This document shows, one piece after another, positions 9,475 to 18,000 of a stretch of DNA of 38,174 bases (its first letter is position 1; each line of letters starts with the position of its first letter). Position numbers and translations under genes: made by a program. The stretch comes from Bacteroidales bacterium. GTDB taxonomy: Bacteria; Bacteroidota; Bacteroidia; Bacteroidales; VadinHA17. Under the pieces are notes generated by a model that ran no database searches, was not told the DNA's origin, and was given only the letters and a program-made list of their open reading frames with translations. The stretch is taken from contig PMIJ01000053.1 of assembly GCA_003157015.1 (NCBI GenBank), positions 27,752 through 65,925 of the forward strand, read 5' to 3'.

Positions 9475-9522
9475 TTGAGGTAAACATTAGAAGGAGCGGG
9501 GGACTGAAGCAGGTGTGGCCTT

Positions 9523-9753
9523 CTATCTCTCACTCTTCATAAACTGCCCCTTTGAGTTGGTCAGAAGATTCTTGGTAAGATAAGATACTCCGGAACCTAT
9601 TGCTGCAATGACCACCGGCTTTATTGTTATGCAGTTTATTACACCTCTATTGGCAATTAGCTGATAAAATCCAGTTATAAAAGTGCAAAATATGACTACT
9701 ATCAAACCTTTGACAAAATCGTGGGTATTAAGTCTCAGAAATTTAGACCTCAT
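9523..9753 (-). CDS. small two-helix membrane protein, holin-like (unknown function)
   Basis: A 76-aa protein with two predicted membrane helices, about residues 13-33 (GLIVVIFCTFITGFYQL) and 45-61 (KPVVIAAIGSGVSYLTK), and a charged tail ending NLLTNSKGQFMKSER. The phrase YLxKNLxTNSxGxF resembles a family of small Bacteroidota proteins often found near phage genes, so holin-like is a reasonable description, but there is no lysin or other phage gene nearby. It is transcribed toward the propeller gene and looks monocistronic. The hydrophobic pattern and the family-like tail argue that it is a real gene. The function is unknown. Confidence 0.65.
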   Translation of the reverse strand: MRSKFLRLNTHDFVKGLIVVIFCTFITGFYQLIANRGVINCITIKPVVIAAIGSGVSYLTKNLLTNSKGQFMKSER

Positions 9754-9838
9754 GGCTTTAATTTTTTAGACAGACATCATTTTATACCAAATTTACATTT
9801 TAATATTATAACCATCAAACAATAGGAATTATTTTTAA

Positions 9839-9926
9839 GGTGCTGGGTGCTTGGTGCTTGGTTATGAATAATCGGATCATGCTAAGAAATTACCCAGGAC
9901 CCAGTACCGAGTACCGGGCACCGAGT
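9839..9926. repeat. two opposed 7-bp repeat arrays forming an imperfect inverted repeat
   Basis: The left array (9839-9866) reads GGTGCTG GGTGCTT GGTGCTT GGTTATG. The right array (9892-9926) reads ACCCAGG ACCCAGT ACCGAGT ACCGGGC ACCGAGT. The right array is roughly the reverse complement of the left type, so the transcript could fold into a long imperfect hairpin around about 25 bp of unrelated sequence. It lies immediately 3' of cdaA. Confidence 0.75.
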
Positions 9927-9928
9927 AT

Positions 9929-10705
9929 CTACCACACCTTTTCCATCAGCAGGATATTCCTCAGCTCATTAGGAGTTATGTTTTCCCTTATCTCACCCCT
10001 ATCTGCGACAGAAATATAACCAGATTCTTCCGATATTACAACTATAAGAGCATCTGAGTGTTCCGACATACCGATTGCTGCCCGGTGGCGCATACCGTAC
10101 CGTGGAGGCAATGTGACCTGATCGGTGCTCGGCAGCGGACATCGTGCAGCAAGTATCAATCCACCTTCAATAAGAACGGCTCCATCATGCAAAGGAGTGT
10201 TTTTAAAAAAAATTGTTTCCAGTAACTCTGCGCTGATCTGAGCTTTAAGTATTTCACCACCTTCAGAGAAGAGATCAAGACTGCTCTTCCTGCCAATAAC
10301 TATAAGAGCTCCAGTTTTTTTCGAGGAGAGTCTCTCACTTGCTTTAACAATTTCTTCAACTTCCCTGGGGCTTCCCGACTCATCTTTAACCAGGGAGAAA
10401 ATCCTGCTTAATGAAAACCTGCTTCTTGTAATATACTTGTTTCCCAGAACAAGTAAAAACCTCCTGACCTCCTGTTGAAAAACAATAATAAGAGCTATGA
10501 CACCTACCCCTATCACCTGACCAAGCAATGCACTTATTAATTCCATATTAAGCGCTTTCACGATAAGCCAGAAGATATAAATAAAAAATATTCCTAGAAA
10601 TATGCTCAAAGCTGCAGTTCCCCTTATGAGCCTGTATAACTGGAATAATACAGTTGCTACAAGAACTATATCGATTATATCAAGTATGGTTATGTGAAAT
10701 GGCAT
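9929..10705 (-). CDS. cdaA: diadenylate cyclase CdaA
   Basis: A 258-aa membrane-bound diadenylate cyclase, making cyclic di-AMP from two ATP. Three membrane helices fill about 7-27, 32-50 and 57-78 (ending IALIIVFQQE), followed by the DisA_N catalytic domain. The two diagnostic motifs are present: DGA at 174-176 (LHDGAVLIEGG) and RHR at 206-208 (GMRHRAAIG). Length and order match CdaA rather than DisA or CdaS. The gene lies 200 bp downstream of folP on the same strand, a common Bacteroidota arrangement. C-di-AMP typically governs potassium and osmolyte balance and the cell envelope. The start codon lies only 5 bp from a heptamer tandem array in the 5' leader (10711-10759), and opposed heptamer arrays lie just after the stop, so copy-number changes could alter expression (inference). 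Confidence 0.95.
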   Translation of the reverse strand: MPFHITILDIIDIVLVATVLFQLYRLIRGTAALSIFLGIFFIYIFWLIVKALNMELISALLGQVIGVGVIALIIVFQQEVRRFLLVLGNKYITRSRFSLSRIFSLVKDESGSPREVEEIVKASERLSSKKTGALIVIGRKSSLDLFSEGGEILKAQISAELLETIFFKNTPLHDGAVLIEGGLILAARCPLPSTDQVTLPPRYGMRHRAAIGMSEHSDALIVVISEESGYISVADRGEIRENITPNELRNILLMEKVW

Positions 10706-10710
10706 TTGGT

Positions 10711-10759
10711 TGGTTATTGGTTACAGGTTACTGGTTACTGGTTACTGGTTGTTGGTTTG
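10711..10759. repeat. seven 7-bp tandem repeats (TGGTTAC) in the cdaA leader
   Basis: Units start at 10711, 10718, 10725, 10732, 10739, 10746 and 10753 and read TGGTTAT, TGGTTAC, AGGTTAC, TGGTTAC, TGGTTAC, TGGTTGT and TGGTTTG. In the sense of cdaA this is a GTAACCA array that ends 5 bp before the ATG, where a ribosome would bind. Confidence 0.85.
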
Positions 10760-10819
10760 TCAGTTGTCTTGGGTTTTCCATCTCTCATTTAAATCAGAAC
10801 TTTATTACTTGCATTGTCA

Positions 10820-10851
10820 ATTGCGAGCCCGACGCAGAAGGGCGCGGCAAT
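10820..10851. repeat. imperfect palindrome ATTGC...GCAAT (REP-like)
   Basis: The outer arms ATTGC (10820-10824) and GCAAT (10847-10851) and the inner arms GCCC (10827-10830) and GGGC (10840-10843) give a GC-rich hairpin in an AT-rich spacer between folP and cdaA. The ATTGCGAG...GGCAATC layout resembles dispersed palindromic repeats seen in many bacterial genomes. No U-tract follows. Confidence 0.55.
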
Positions 10852-10905
10852 CTTTATGGTAAAGGGAATTTCTCAAAGTCACTTTTGTCTTTTTACTTTT
10901 ATCTT

Positions 10906-11748
10906 TTATCTTAATTTGCTGATTAACCGTACTGTCTGCACTGCTTCCCTGACATCGTGAACCCGCAGAATATCAGCCCCGTGAAGGAGTGCTATTGCAT
11001 TCAGTGCAGTAGTTCCGTTAAGAGCATCATCTGCAGAAATATCAAGTGTTTTCCAGATCATCGATTTTCGCGAGATCCCGACAAGAACCGGCAGGCCGGC
11101 AATTGAAAAATCGCCCAATCGCCTGAGCAATTCAAAATTATGATCTATTGTTTTTCCAAATCCGAATCCGGGATCGATAATAATATCCTTCACTCCTGCT
11201 GATTTTAATTTGAAAATCCTTTCTCCGAACCATTTCAGGATATCTGCAACAATATCATCATAAGAAGGATGATGCTGCATCGTCCGCGGAGTCCCTTTCA
11301 TGTGCATAATAATATAAGGCACATTCAGCTTCGAAACAACTGAAAACATATTATTGTCGCCATCGCCACCCGAGATATCATTAATCATGTTGGCTCCGAA
11401 TTCAATAATTGCCTCACTTGCGATATCAGCCCTGAAAGTATCGACTGATATAATTGCATCTGGAAGATTTTTGCGTACAAGCTTTATGGCTTTCAAAACC
11501 CTGTCTCCCTCCTCTTTAACTGAAATATCTTCTGCCCCCGGACGAGATGAGTATCCTCCAATATCAAGTATGTCCGCGCCATCTTCAAGCATTTGAGTCG
11601 CAGCTTTAAGTATCTCTTTGTCTGTTCGGTAACGGCTTCCCTTAAAGAAAGAGTCGGGGGTTATATTTAATATTCCCATTACCCTGGGAATATTCAGATC
11701 AAGCAGTTTTCCTCCAGTATTAATATATCGTGGTTTTTCGAGAAGCAT
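10906..11748 (-). CDS. folP: dihydropteroate synthase
   Basis: A 280-aa cytosolic enzyme that condenses p-aminobenzoate with 6-hydroxymethyl-dihydropterin diphosphate to 7,8-dihydropteroate in folate synthesis. The TIM-barrel motifs are all present: NITPDSFF (28-35), DIGGYSSRPG (62-71), SVDTFRADIA (101-110), NDISGG (123-128), DPGFGFGKT (192-200), GISRKS (224-229) and RVHDV (262-266). Length is normal and no catalytic residue is missing. It reads toward cdaA, 200 bp downstream. Upstream lies a 322-bp spacer before the divergent tmk gene. Tmk and GcvT in this window are also linked to folate metabolism. Confidence 0.97.
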   Translation of the reverse strand: MLLEKPRYINTGGKLLDLNIPRVMGILNITPDSFFKGSRYRTDKEILKAATQMLEDGADILDIGGYSSRPGAEDISVKEEGDRVLKAIKLVRKNLPDAIISVDTFRADIASEAIIEFGANMINDISGGDGDNNMFSVVSKLNVPYIIMHMKGTPRTMQHHPSYDDIVADILKWFGERIFKLKSAGVKDIIIDPGFGFGKTIDHNFELLRRLGDFSIAGLPVLVGISRKSMIWKTLDISADDALNGTTALNAIALLHGADILRVHDVREAVQTVRLISKLR

Positions 11749-12070
11749 GTTATTAAGAATAGACGAAATTAACGATTATTTAGAATAATCTGAATTAATT
11801 TATTTTTGAGCAGATTTTAAATCATTATCTGTCACTGTACTTAAGGGTATTATCGTCAGCTTTTTCTTTATCCTTCACTGCCCTTCACTTAAACATTAAG
11901 TGAAATGTGAAGTCACAGACATATAATTAGTTACACCCATTACCTTAGACGGAAGGGAAGGGGTCAGGTGACGGGTTCATAAAAACTAATAAAGGAGATA
12001 TGGTAGTATCGCCACATTAAAGTTCGGATTCATTTTCATCTTTGCCTCACGGTTATTACATTTGTACCAG
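11749..12070. other. divergent intergenic region folP/tmk with a 9-bp perfect hairpin
   Basis: This 322-bp AT-rich spacer holds no convincing gene. A perfect hairpin occupies 11884-11904 (TTCACTTAA, loop ACA, TTAAGTGAA) and is preceded by a related direct repeat (CCTTCACTG / CCCTTCACTT, about 11872-11890). No U-tract follows. The right end holds the likely tmk -7 box at 12057-12064. I found no clear folP promoter. Confidence 0.6.
12057..12064 (+). promoter_or_regulatory. Bacteroidota -7 box TACATTTG upstream of tmk
   Basis: An exact TAnnTTTG match. The -33 element is weak: only TTTTC at 12033-12037 lies at a suitable distance, and TTTG at 12041-12044 is too close. Transcription would begin near 12070, so the TTG at 12062 cannot be the start codon. 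Confidence 0.55.
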
Positions 12071-12775
12071 ATGAATTCAACTAAAAGGATGAAACTTTTT
12101 GTTATCGAAGGCGTTGACGGAGCCGGCAAATCCACCCAGACCAGGTTATTGAGAGATTATTTATCGCGAATAGGCTACAATTGTGAATACATGCATTTTC
12201 CAAGGACTGATGCTCCCTACTTCGGTGAACTTATTACAAGGTTCCTGAGAGGTGAATTCGGTTCTCTTAACGATGTCGATCCATACCTGGTGTCTATGCT
12301 TTATGCGGGTGACAGAAAAGATGCTTCAACCATAATAAGCAATTGGCTATCAGAGGGGAAAATCGTACTTCTCGACAGGTATACTTATTCAAATATAGCC
12401 TATCAATGCGCCAAATTAAGAGATGGTTCAAGCAGGGAGAAGCTCATGCACTGGATATTAGCTCTCGAGTTTGACCATTTCGCAATTCCGAAACCCGATC
12501 TTAACATTTTTCTCGATGTCCCCTTTCTTTTTACAGAAAATAATTTAACAAAAGCCAGGACCGGGGATGACAGAGATTATCTGAATGGCACCAGGGATAT
12601 ACATGAAGACAGCTTGGCATTTCAGAAAAAAGTAAGGGATGTTTACATGAGAGTTTCAGAATTGGATGAGCGTCTTGTGGTTGCCAACTGCAGTGATGGG
12701 AATGGAACAATGCTTCCTCCCGCTGCAATTTTCAACCTTATAATTAAGATCATCAATGAAAGAAAGCTGATCTGA
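12071..12775 (+). CDS. tmk: dTMP (thymidylate) kinase
   Basis: A 234-aa P-loop kinase that phosphorylates dTMP to dTDP in dTTP synthesis. It shows FVIEGVDGAGKSTQ (Walker A), the substrate-binding DRYTYSNIAYQ motif, and a basic lid-like stretch with KARTGDDRDYLNG. I start it at the ATG at 12071. The first conserved residues follow a second ATG at 12089 (MKLFVIEG), which is equally possible and closer to the family norm. A TTG at 12062 falls inside the likely -7 box and is rejected. Its stop is one base before the ATG of the next gene, so tmk and the BT_3928-type gene are probably co-transcribed. Confidence 0.93.
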   Translation: MNSTKRMKLFVIEGVDGAGKSTQTRLLRDYLSRIGYNCEYMHFPRTDAPYFGELITRFLRGEFGSLNDVDPYLVSMLYAGDRKDASTIISNWLSEGKIVLLDRYTYSNIAYQCAKLRDGSSREKLMHWILALEFDHFAIPKPDLNIFLDVPFLFTENNLTKARTGDDRDYLNGTRDIHEDSLAFQKKVRDVYMRVSELDERLVVANCSDGNGTMLPPAAIFNLIIKIINERKLI

Positions 12776-12776
12776 G

Positions 12777-13898
12777 ATGAAGATATTAAGGACTGCAACC
12801 AGTGTAATTACTGGCCTTGTTTTTGTTTTTTCAGGGGTAGTAAAAGCTATTGACCCACTTGGTTTTGCATACAAAATTCATGATTATTTTCATGCATTTA
12901 ACCTCGGATTTCTTAACTCCCTGAGCCTGGGGCTGGCGATTTTTATGTGTACTGCAGAATTCTTTTCAGGCTTTTCTCTGCTTACAGGCTTAAGGAAGAA
13001 AACAGGTATCGTCGGAGTCACAATTCTTCTCGCCGTCTTTACTCCTCTCACCTTTGTCCTGGCACTCACAAACCCTGTATCAGATTGCGGATGCTTTGGC
13101 GATGCTATCCATCTTACAAACTGGCAGACATTCGGGAAGAACATATTTTTAGTTCTCTTATTGATTTTCATCTTATCCGGCAGAGATCAAATAAGTAGTC
13201 TCTTCAATAAAACTACAGAATGGATCATAATCGCCATTGCAATAGTTCTGTTCGTAGCATTTTCACTCGTAAACCTGAGATATTTGCCGGTTATCGATTT
13301 TCTACCATACAAAACTGGAGTCAAAATTGCTGAAAAAATGGTTATCCCGGAGGGTGTTCCGGCTGATGAGTACCGGACAACTTTTATATATGAAAAAAAC
13401 GGCGTCAATAAAGAATTCAATCTCAACAACTATCCGGCCAACGATTCGACCTGGAAATTTGTTGATCAGAAATCGGTTCTTGTAAAAAGAGGATATAAGC
13501 CCCCTATCCACGATTTTGCAATTACTTTACCTGGTGGGCAGGATCTTACTCAGGAAATTTTAAAATACAATGGTTACACTGTTTTAATGATCTCCAAAAA
13601 ACTGGGTGAAGCCGGAAAAAAACAATTGTCTGATGGATTTCATCTGGGCAATTATTGCAGGAAAATTGGAATCAACTTTTTTATCGTTACCTCTTCGGGA
13701 ACAGAGGAAGTAAAAAGCTATGAGAACGGTCTGACATTCTGTACTGCCGATGAGACAACATTAAAAACTATGATAAGAGCAAATCCGGGATACATTCTGC
13801 TTAAAGACGGTGCCATCTTTGGAAAATGGTCATGGGCAAATGTTCCGGAGGAGGAATGGTTCGGAAGACAGAATAAGCTTTCCGGGGATGAGCGGTAA
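12777..13898 (+). CDS. BT_3928-family DoxX/MauE-like membrane protein with C-terminal thioredoxin-like region
   Basis: A 373-aa inner-membrane protein. Four N-terminal helices lie at about 7-25, 45-66, 78-98 and 122-135, with a further helix near 148-168, matching the DoxX/MauE fold. Between helices 3 and 4 is the motif DCGCFGDA (C104 and C106), typical of MauE-like and VKOR-like redox membrane proteins. The C-terminal half (about 215-373) looks like a degenerate thioredoxin-like domain (HDFAI, YTVLMISKKL, NPGYILLKDGAIFGKW) without a visible CxxC pair. Family members commonly sit next to tpiA in Bacteroidota, as here. A role in electron transfer or thiol redox at the membrane is inferred, not shown. 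Confidence 0.85.
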   Translation: MKILRTATSVITGLVFVFSGVVKAIDPLGFAYKIHDYFHAFNLGFLNSLSLGLAIFMCTAEFFSGFSLLTGLRKKTGIVGVTILLAVFTPLTFVLALTNPVSDCGCFGDAIHLTNWQTFGKNIFLVLLLIFILSGRDQISSLFNKTTEWIIIAIAIVLFVAFSLVNLRYLPVIDFLPYKTGVKIAEKMVIPEGVPADEYRTTFIYEKNGVNKEFNLNNYPANDSTWKFVDQKSVLVKRGYKPPIHDFAITLPGGQDLTQEILKYNGYTVLMISKKLGEAGKKQLSDGFHLGNYCRKIGINFFIVTSSGTEEVKSYENGLTFCTADETTLKTMIRANPGYILLKDGAIFGKWSWANVPEEEWFGRQNKLSGDER

Positions 13899-13914
13899 AA
13901 TAAATTAGGTATTG

Positions 13915-13960
13915 TTTGAATTCGATTGTGAACCTTAGTATTTACCTTTGTATACCTTTG
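13915..13960 (+). promoter_or_regulatory. candidate tpiA promoter with two -7 boxes (TACCTTTG twice)
   Basis: TACCTTTG occurs at 13943-13950 and again at 13953-13960, both exact TAnnTTTG matches exactly 10 bp apart. TTTG at 13915-13918 and TTG at 13926-13928 lie 24 bp upstream of the first and second box, slightly beyond the usual 17-23. A leader of about 140 nt would follow. Confidence 0.5.
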
Positions 13961-14105
13961 AGATAAAACCAAATTCATTTAAACACAAAGGGAATTATTA
14001 TTAAGAAGTAACTGACAAGACGATACCTGAAAATATTGTAAGGAATATCCAATTAAAAAGAAAAAGACAGATAAAAACTTTGACACATTTTAAATTTTGA
14101 TTTAT

Positions 14106-14864
14106 ATGAGAAAAAAGATTGTTGCAGGTAACTGGAAAATGAATATGGATCTTGCAGAAGGAATGAAGTTCGCGGGTTCTATTGAGAAGTATTTTAAGGA
14201 AACACCTTCGGAAAAAGCGCTTGTAATCCTTTGCCCTCCTTTTATACATCTGGCTGGCGTTGCTGAAATCCTTAAACACGGGAAAGTTGCTCTTGGAGCA
14301 CAAAACTGTGCTTCGGAGTCCTCCGGAGCATTTACCGGTGAGGTTTCTGCCTGGATGATTAAAAGTACCGGAGCTCAATATGTCATAATAGGGCATTCAG
14401 AAAGACGAACCTATTATCATGAAGATGATAAACTTCTGAATAAGAAGACATTACTTGCACTTAACAGCGGATTAAAGGTAATTTTCTGCTGCGGTGAAAT
14501 ATTGAAAGAAAGGGAAGCAGCACAACATTTCCTTATTGTCAGAAGACAACTCGAAGAAGGACTATTCAACCTTACCACGGAACAGATAGATATGATAGTT
14601 ATTGCTTACGAACCTGTATGGGCAATAGGTACAGGGTTGACTGCAACACCTGACCAGGCTCAGGAGATGCATAAATATATCCGCGATCTGGTTAAAGAGA
14701 AATATGGCAATGATTGTGCTAAGAAGTTGCCTATTCTTTATGGGGGAAGTTGTAAGCCATCGAACGCAAAAGAAATTTTCTCTAAACCGGATGTGGATGG
14801 CGGCCTCATAGGAGGAGCTGCACTTAAAAAAGAGGATTTCACGGCAATAGTGGAAGCAATTTAA
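14106..14864 (+). CDS. tpiA: triose-phosphate isomerase
   Basis: A 252-aa glycolytic enzyme interconverting dihydroxyacetone phosphate and glyceraldehyde 3-phosphate. The active-site residues are N9 and K11 in AGNWKMN, H97 in IIGHSERR and catalytic E169 in AYEPVWAIGTG; the phosphate-binding loops are LYGGSCKPSN (211-220) and DGGLIGGAAL (231-240). The start is the ATG at 14106; an in-frame TTG at 14097 adds three unconserved residues. It follows the BT_3928-type gene by about 200 bp and has its own candidate promoter. A 40-bp-period repeat array with C6/G6 hairpins begins 7 bp past the stop. Confidence 0.97.
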   Translation: MRKKIVAGNWKMNMDLAEGMKFAGSIEKYFKETPSEKALVILCPPFIHLAGVAEILKHGKVALGAQNCASESSGAFTGEVSAWMIKSTGAQYVIIGHSERRTYYHEDDKLLNKKTLLALNSGLKVIFCCGEILKEREAAQHFLIVRRQLEEGLFNLTTEQIDMIVIAYEPVWAIGTGLTATPDQAQEMHKYIRDLVKEKYGNDCAKKLPILYGGSCKPSNAKEIFSKPDVDGGLIGGAALKKEDFTAIVEAI

Positions 14865-14870
14865 CCCCCC

Positions 14871-14976
14871 TTGCCCCCCAATTGGGGGGTAAAGAATAAT
14901 TAAAATAAATTAGCCCCCATTTGGAGGGTTTAGAATCATTAAAAAGCATATAGCCCCCCATTTGGGGGTTGGGGGT
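14871..14976. repeat. three tandem copies of a 40-bp unit carrying a CCCCCC/GGGGGG hairpin
   Basis: Units start at 14871, 14911 and 14951. Each opens with TTG or TAG followed by a C-run, ANTT, and a G-run, then about 22 bp of A-rich spacer. Hairpins are 14874-14889 (perfect CCCCCCAATTGGGGGG), 14914-14928 (one mismatch) and 14954-14968. The third unit is cut short by an extra GGGGG. There is no clean U-tract after any hairpin, so these are repeats first and transcript-end structures only possibly. Confidence 0.85.
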
Positions 14977-15013
14977 AAAGAGTTGTGGTGTAAAAAACAT
15001 AAAGATTAGATCT

Positions 15014-18000
15014 ATGTCTAAAAAGCTGGTAATACTGATTCAATTATTTCTGTTTGCATATACCGGGATACTGCATTCCCAGGCTAAATCGGCATTCTCG
15101 GGAGATCGTTCAAAATTCAGAACGGAACTGACTGCTTTTATGGGACCAAATCTTAATTCCGATCAAACAACAAACCTTAATTCATTTCTTTCCAGGTGGG
15201 ACAGCGCTGCTTTTAGTACTCAGATAATGGATAAGATAATAAATATTGCCGGACAGCTCTCATCACGACAAATGAGAACTGTTCCGCACTTTAATGATTT
15301 TCTGGTGACTCTCAATTATGTTATCACGTACAAACGCGACAACGATTTTATTTCAAACTGGCTCAAAGGACTAAACGAAATAGCATCCTCTCAGACGTTT
15401 ACAAATGACAATATCGATAAATATTTGAGGAACAGCGGTCTGCTGGTCAAAGAGAATGTGCTTTCAGAATCGGGAAATGTTAAATGGAAAGTAAAGAAAA
15501 ATTCTCTTAAATTTTTATTTGATACCACTGTTTATGTCCCCATATCAAATGCTACATTGACCTGCTATGCTCAAAAAGACAGTACAGAACTTTACAATGC
15601 GACTGGAAATTATTATCCTGAGTTACAGCAATTCAGAGGCACCAAAGGTGTTGTTACCTGGGAAAAAGCCGGATTTTCCGGCAAAGAAGTATTTGCTGAA
15701 CTGTCAGATTATTCAATTAACATGTTAAAAAGCAGTTTTACAGTCGATTCTGCGAGACTGACACATACCACCTATTTTAAAGAACCAGTTGCAGGATTAC
15801 TTAGTGATCAGGCAATAAGTTTTACCGATAAGAATAAAGCTGACTTTCCCCGTTTCGAAACTTATGTCAAAGAATTTAAAATCAAAGATATTTACAAGGG
15901 CGTTAATTATGAAGGAGGATTAAAATTTGAAGGAGCCTTTATTAAGGGAACGGGGAAAAATGCAGTCCCGGCTAAAATCACTCTTCTCAGAAATGACACT
16001 CTTTATCTCAGGATCCGTTCAAAAGAGTTTCTCTTCTCCAAAAGCGGTTTAACAAGCCAGGAAACTGCTATATCTCTATATCTTGGTAAAGATTCGATCT
16101 ACCATTCAAACCTGGGCTTTTCATACTTTACGGCAACACGGCAGGTAAATCTCTTCCGTACCAGCAATCCTGTCTCAAAAAGTCCGTATTTCGATTCCTA
16201 TCACAGCCTTGACATGTATTTTGAATATTTGTCGTGGAACATGAATGAATCGAAAATAATTATGTCTCACGCCAGGGGAGCTTCACTTGGAAAGGCCCAA
16301 TTTGAATCAGCTTCCTTCTTCAATTCTGACTATTTCTTACAACTAATGGGGCTTGATAATTACCATCCCCTGAACCGTCTGACAAAATTCGCGGAATGGT
16401 TCTATTCAGAAACTTTCCCGGTGGAGGAATTTGCCAAATGGCTCGATAAACCGATAGAGGCTGTTACAGGATTGTGTATTGATATGGCCAGCAAGGGCTT
16501 TATATACTACGACAGGACAAATAATGAGATCACTATTAAGAAGAAAACAAAAGACTTCCTCGATTCTTATGCAAAAAAGAAGGATTATGATATCATTAAT
16601 ATCCTCAGTGAGACGAAATCACCCGTTGATAATGCCATCCTTGACCTGAAAAAATACGGGCTGACAGTTTTTGGAGTTACAGGTGTTCTTCTGAGTGATT
16701 CCCGTAAGATCGCATTTTATCCTTATAATAGACAACTTACAATCGGGAAGAACAGAGATATTAGTTTTGACGGAGTGGTTGAGGCGGGTTTGTTTACCGT
16801 TTTCGGCCACAAATTCTCCTTTAGCTATGACACTTTTAAAATCAGGCTGCAAAAAATAGATTCAATAAAGATATCCGTCGAAAGTGATAAGAAGGATAAG
16901 CTTGGCAACCCTATTGTACAGAATGTAGAAAATCTGATCCAGCTGGGAACCGGACAACTTTATATCGATAAGCCGGATAACAAATCGGGATTAAAAGACC
17001 TGAAGCAATATCCTATTATCATTGCTACTACCTATTCTTATATTTTCTATGATAAAATTCCTGGCCTCGAAGGAGTTTATAAACAAAAGGATTTCTATTT
17101 CAAGATAGATCCTTTCACTTATGAAAACATTGATCACTACACCAACCAGGATATGAATCTGTCAGGAGAATTTGTAGGAGGCAATATTCTCGAACCAATG
17201 AAGCAATATCTTGTTATACAGGAAAATAACTCATTAGGTTTTAATATGACTGTTCCAACAGAAGGAGTTAAAGTCTATGATGGTAGGGGTACATTATATA
17301 ATTCTCTGAATATGAGCAACAAGGGCCTGATAGGAAGCGGTTCTGTTAAGCATCTTACATCAACAACTTTATCAGATGAATTCAGGTTATTCCCCGATTC
17401 AATGATAACGCAAGCCACCACCTTTAATACTGTGAAAGATTCAACCGGTATATTCCCTATTCTTAAGAGCCAGGATGTTGCAATAAAATGGTTTACTAAA
17501 AAAGATGAATGGGTTGCGAGAAATGCTGCCGGCAAAGCATTTAATATGTTTGAAAACGGAACCACACTCGATGGCAGTCTAAGTCTGTTTCCTGGAAAAC
17601 TTAAGGGGAAAGGGATTATTAATCTGACTGATTCCAGGATAACTTCAAATCTATTCAGCTTTTCTTCAAACGCCATTAAAGCCGATACAGCTGATTATAC
17701 GCTGAAATCTCTCTCCACCGACGGATACTCATTCATTGCTGAAAATGCCAATACGGAAATCAATTTTGGTCTGAAAATGGCACATTTCAGACTTAACACT
17801 GATTCGTCGGTTGTTAAGTTTCCTGAAATTCAATACATCTGTACAATGACTGATTTTGCATACAATATGGATAACCGCGTGCTTAGTATGGAACAAAAGG
17901 GAAAGTCGAATACATCCTTATTGGCTACAGACAAGCTTCTCAAGCTTGACTTCGCCAGACTCGACAAGCCGACTTTCTTTGCAACAAATAATAAATCTGA

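Noticed and set aside
9523..9753. Prophage holin
   Set aside because: No lysin, integrase or structural phage gene nearby; only described as holin-like.
9839..9926. Possible CRISPR array
   Set aside because: Units are 7 bp with no spacers between them and no cas genes nearby; it is a tandem repeat.
12062..12070. TTG start for tmk
   Set aside because: The codon lies inside the likely -7 box, and the residues are not conserved.
14865..14976. C6/G6 hairpins as intrinsic terminators of tpiA
   Set aside because: No U-tract follows any of the three stems, and they repeat with a 40-bp period, so repeat is the better label.
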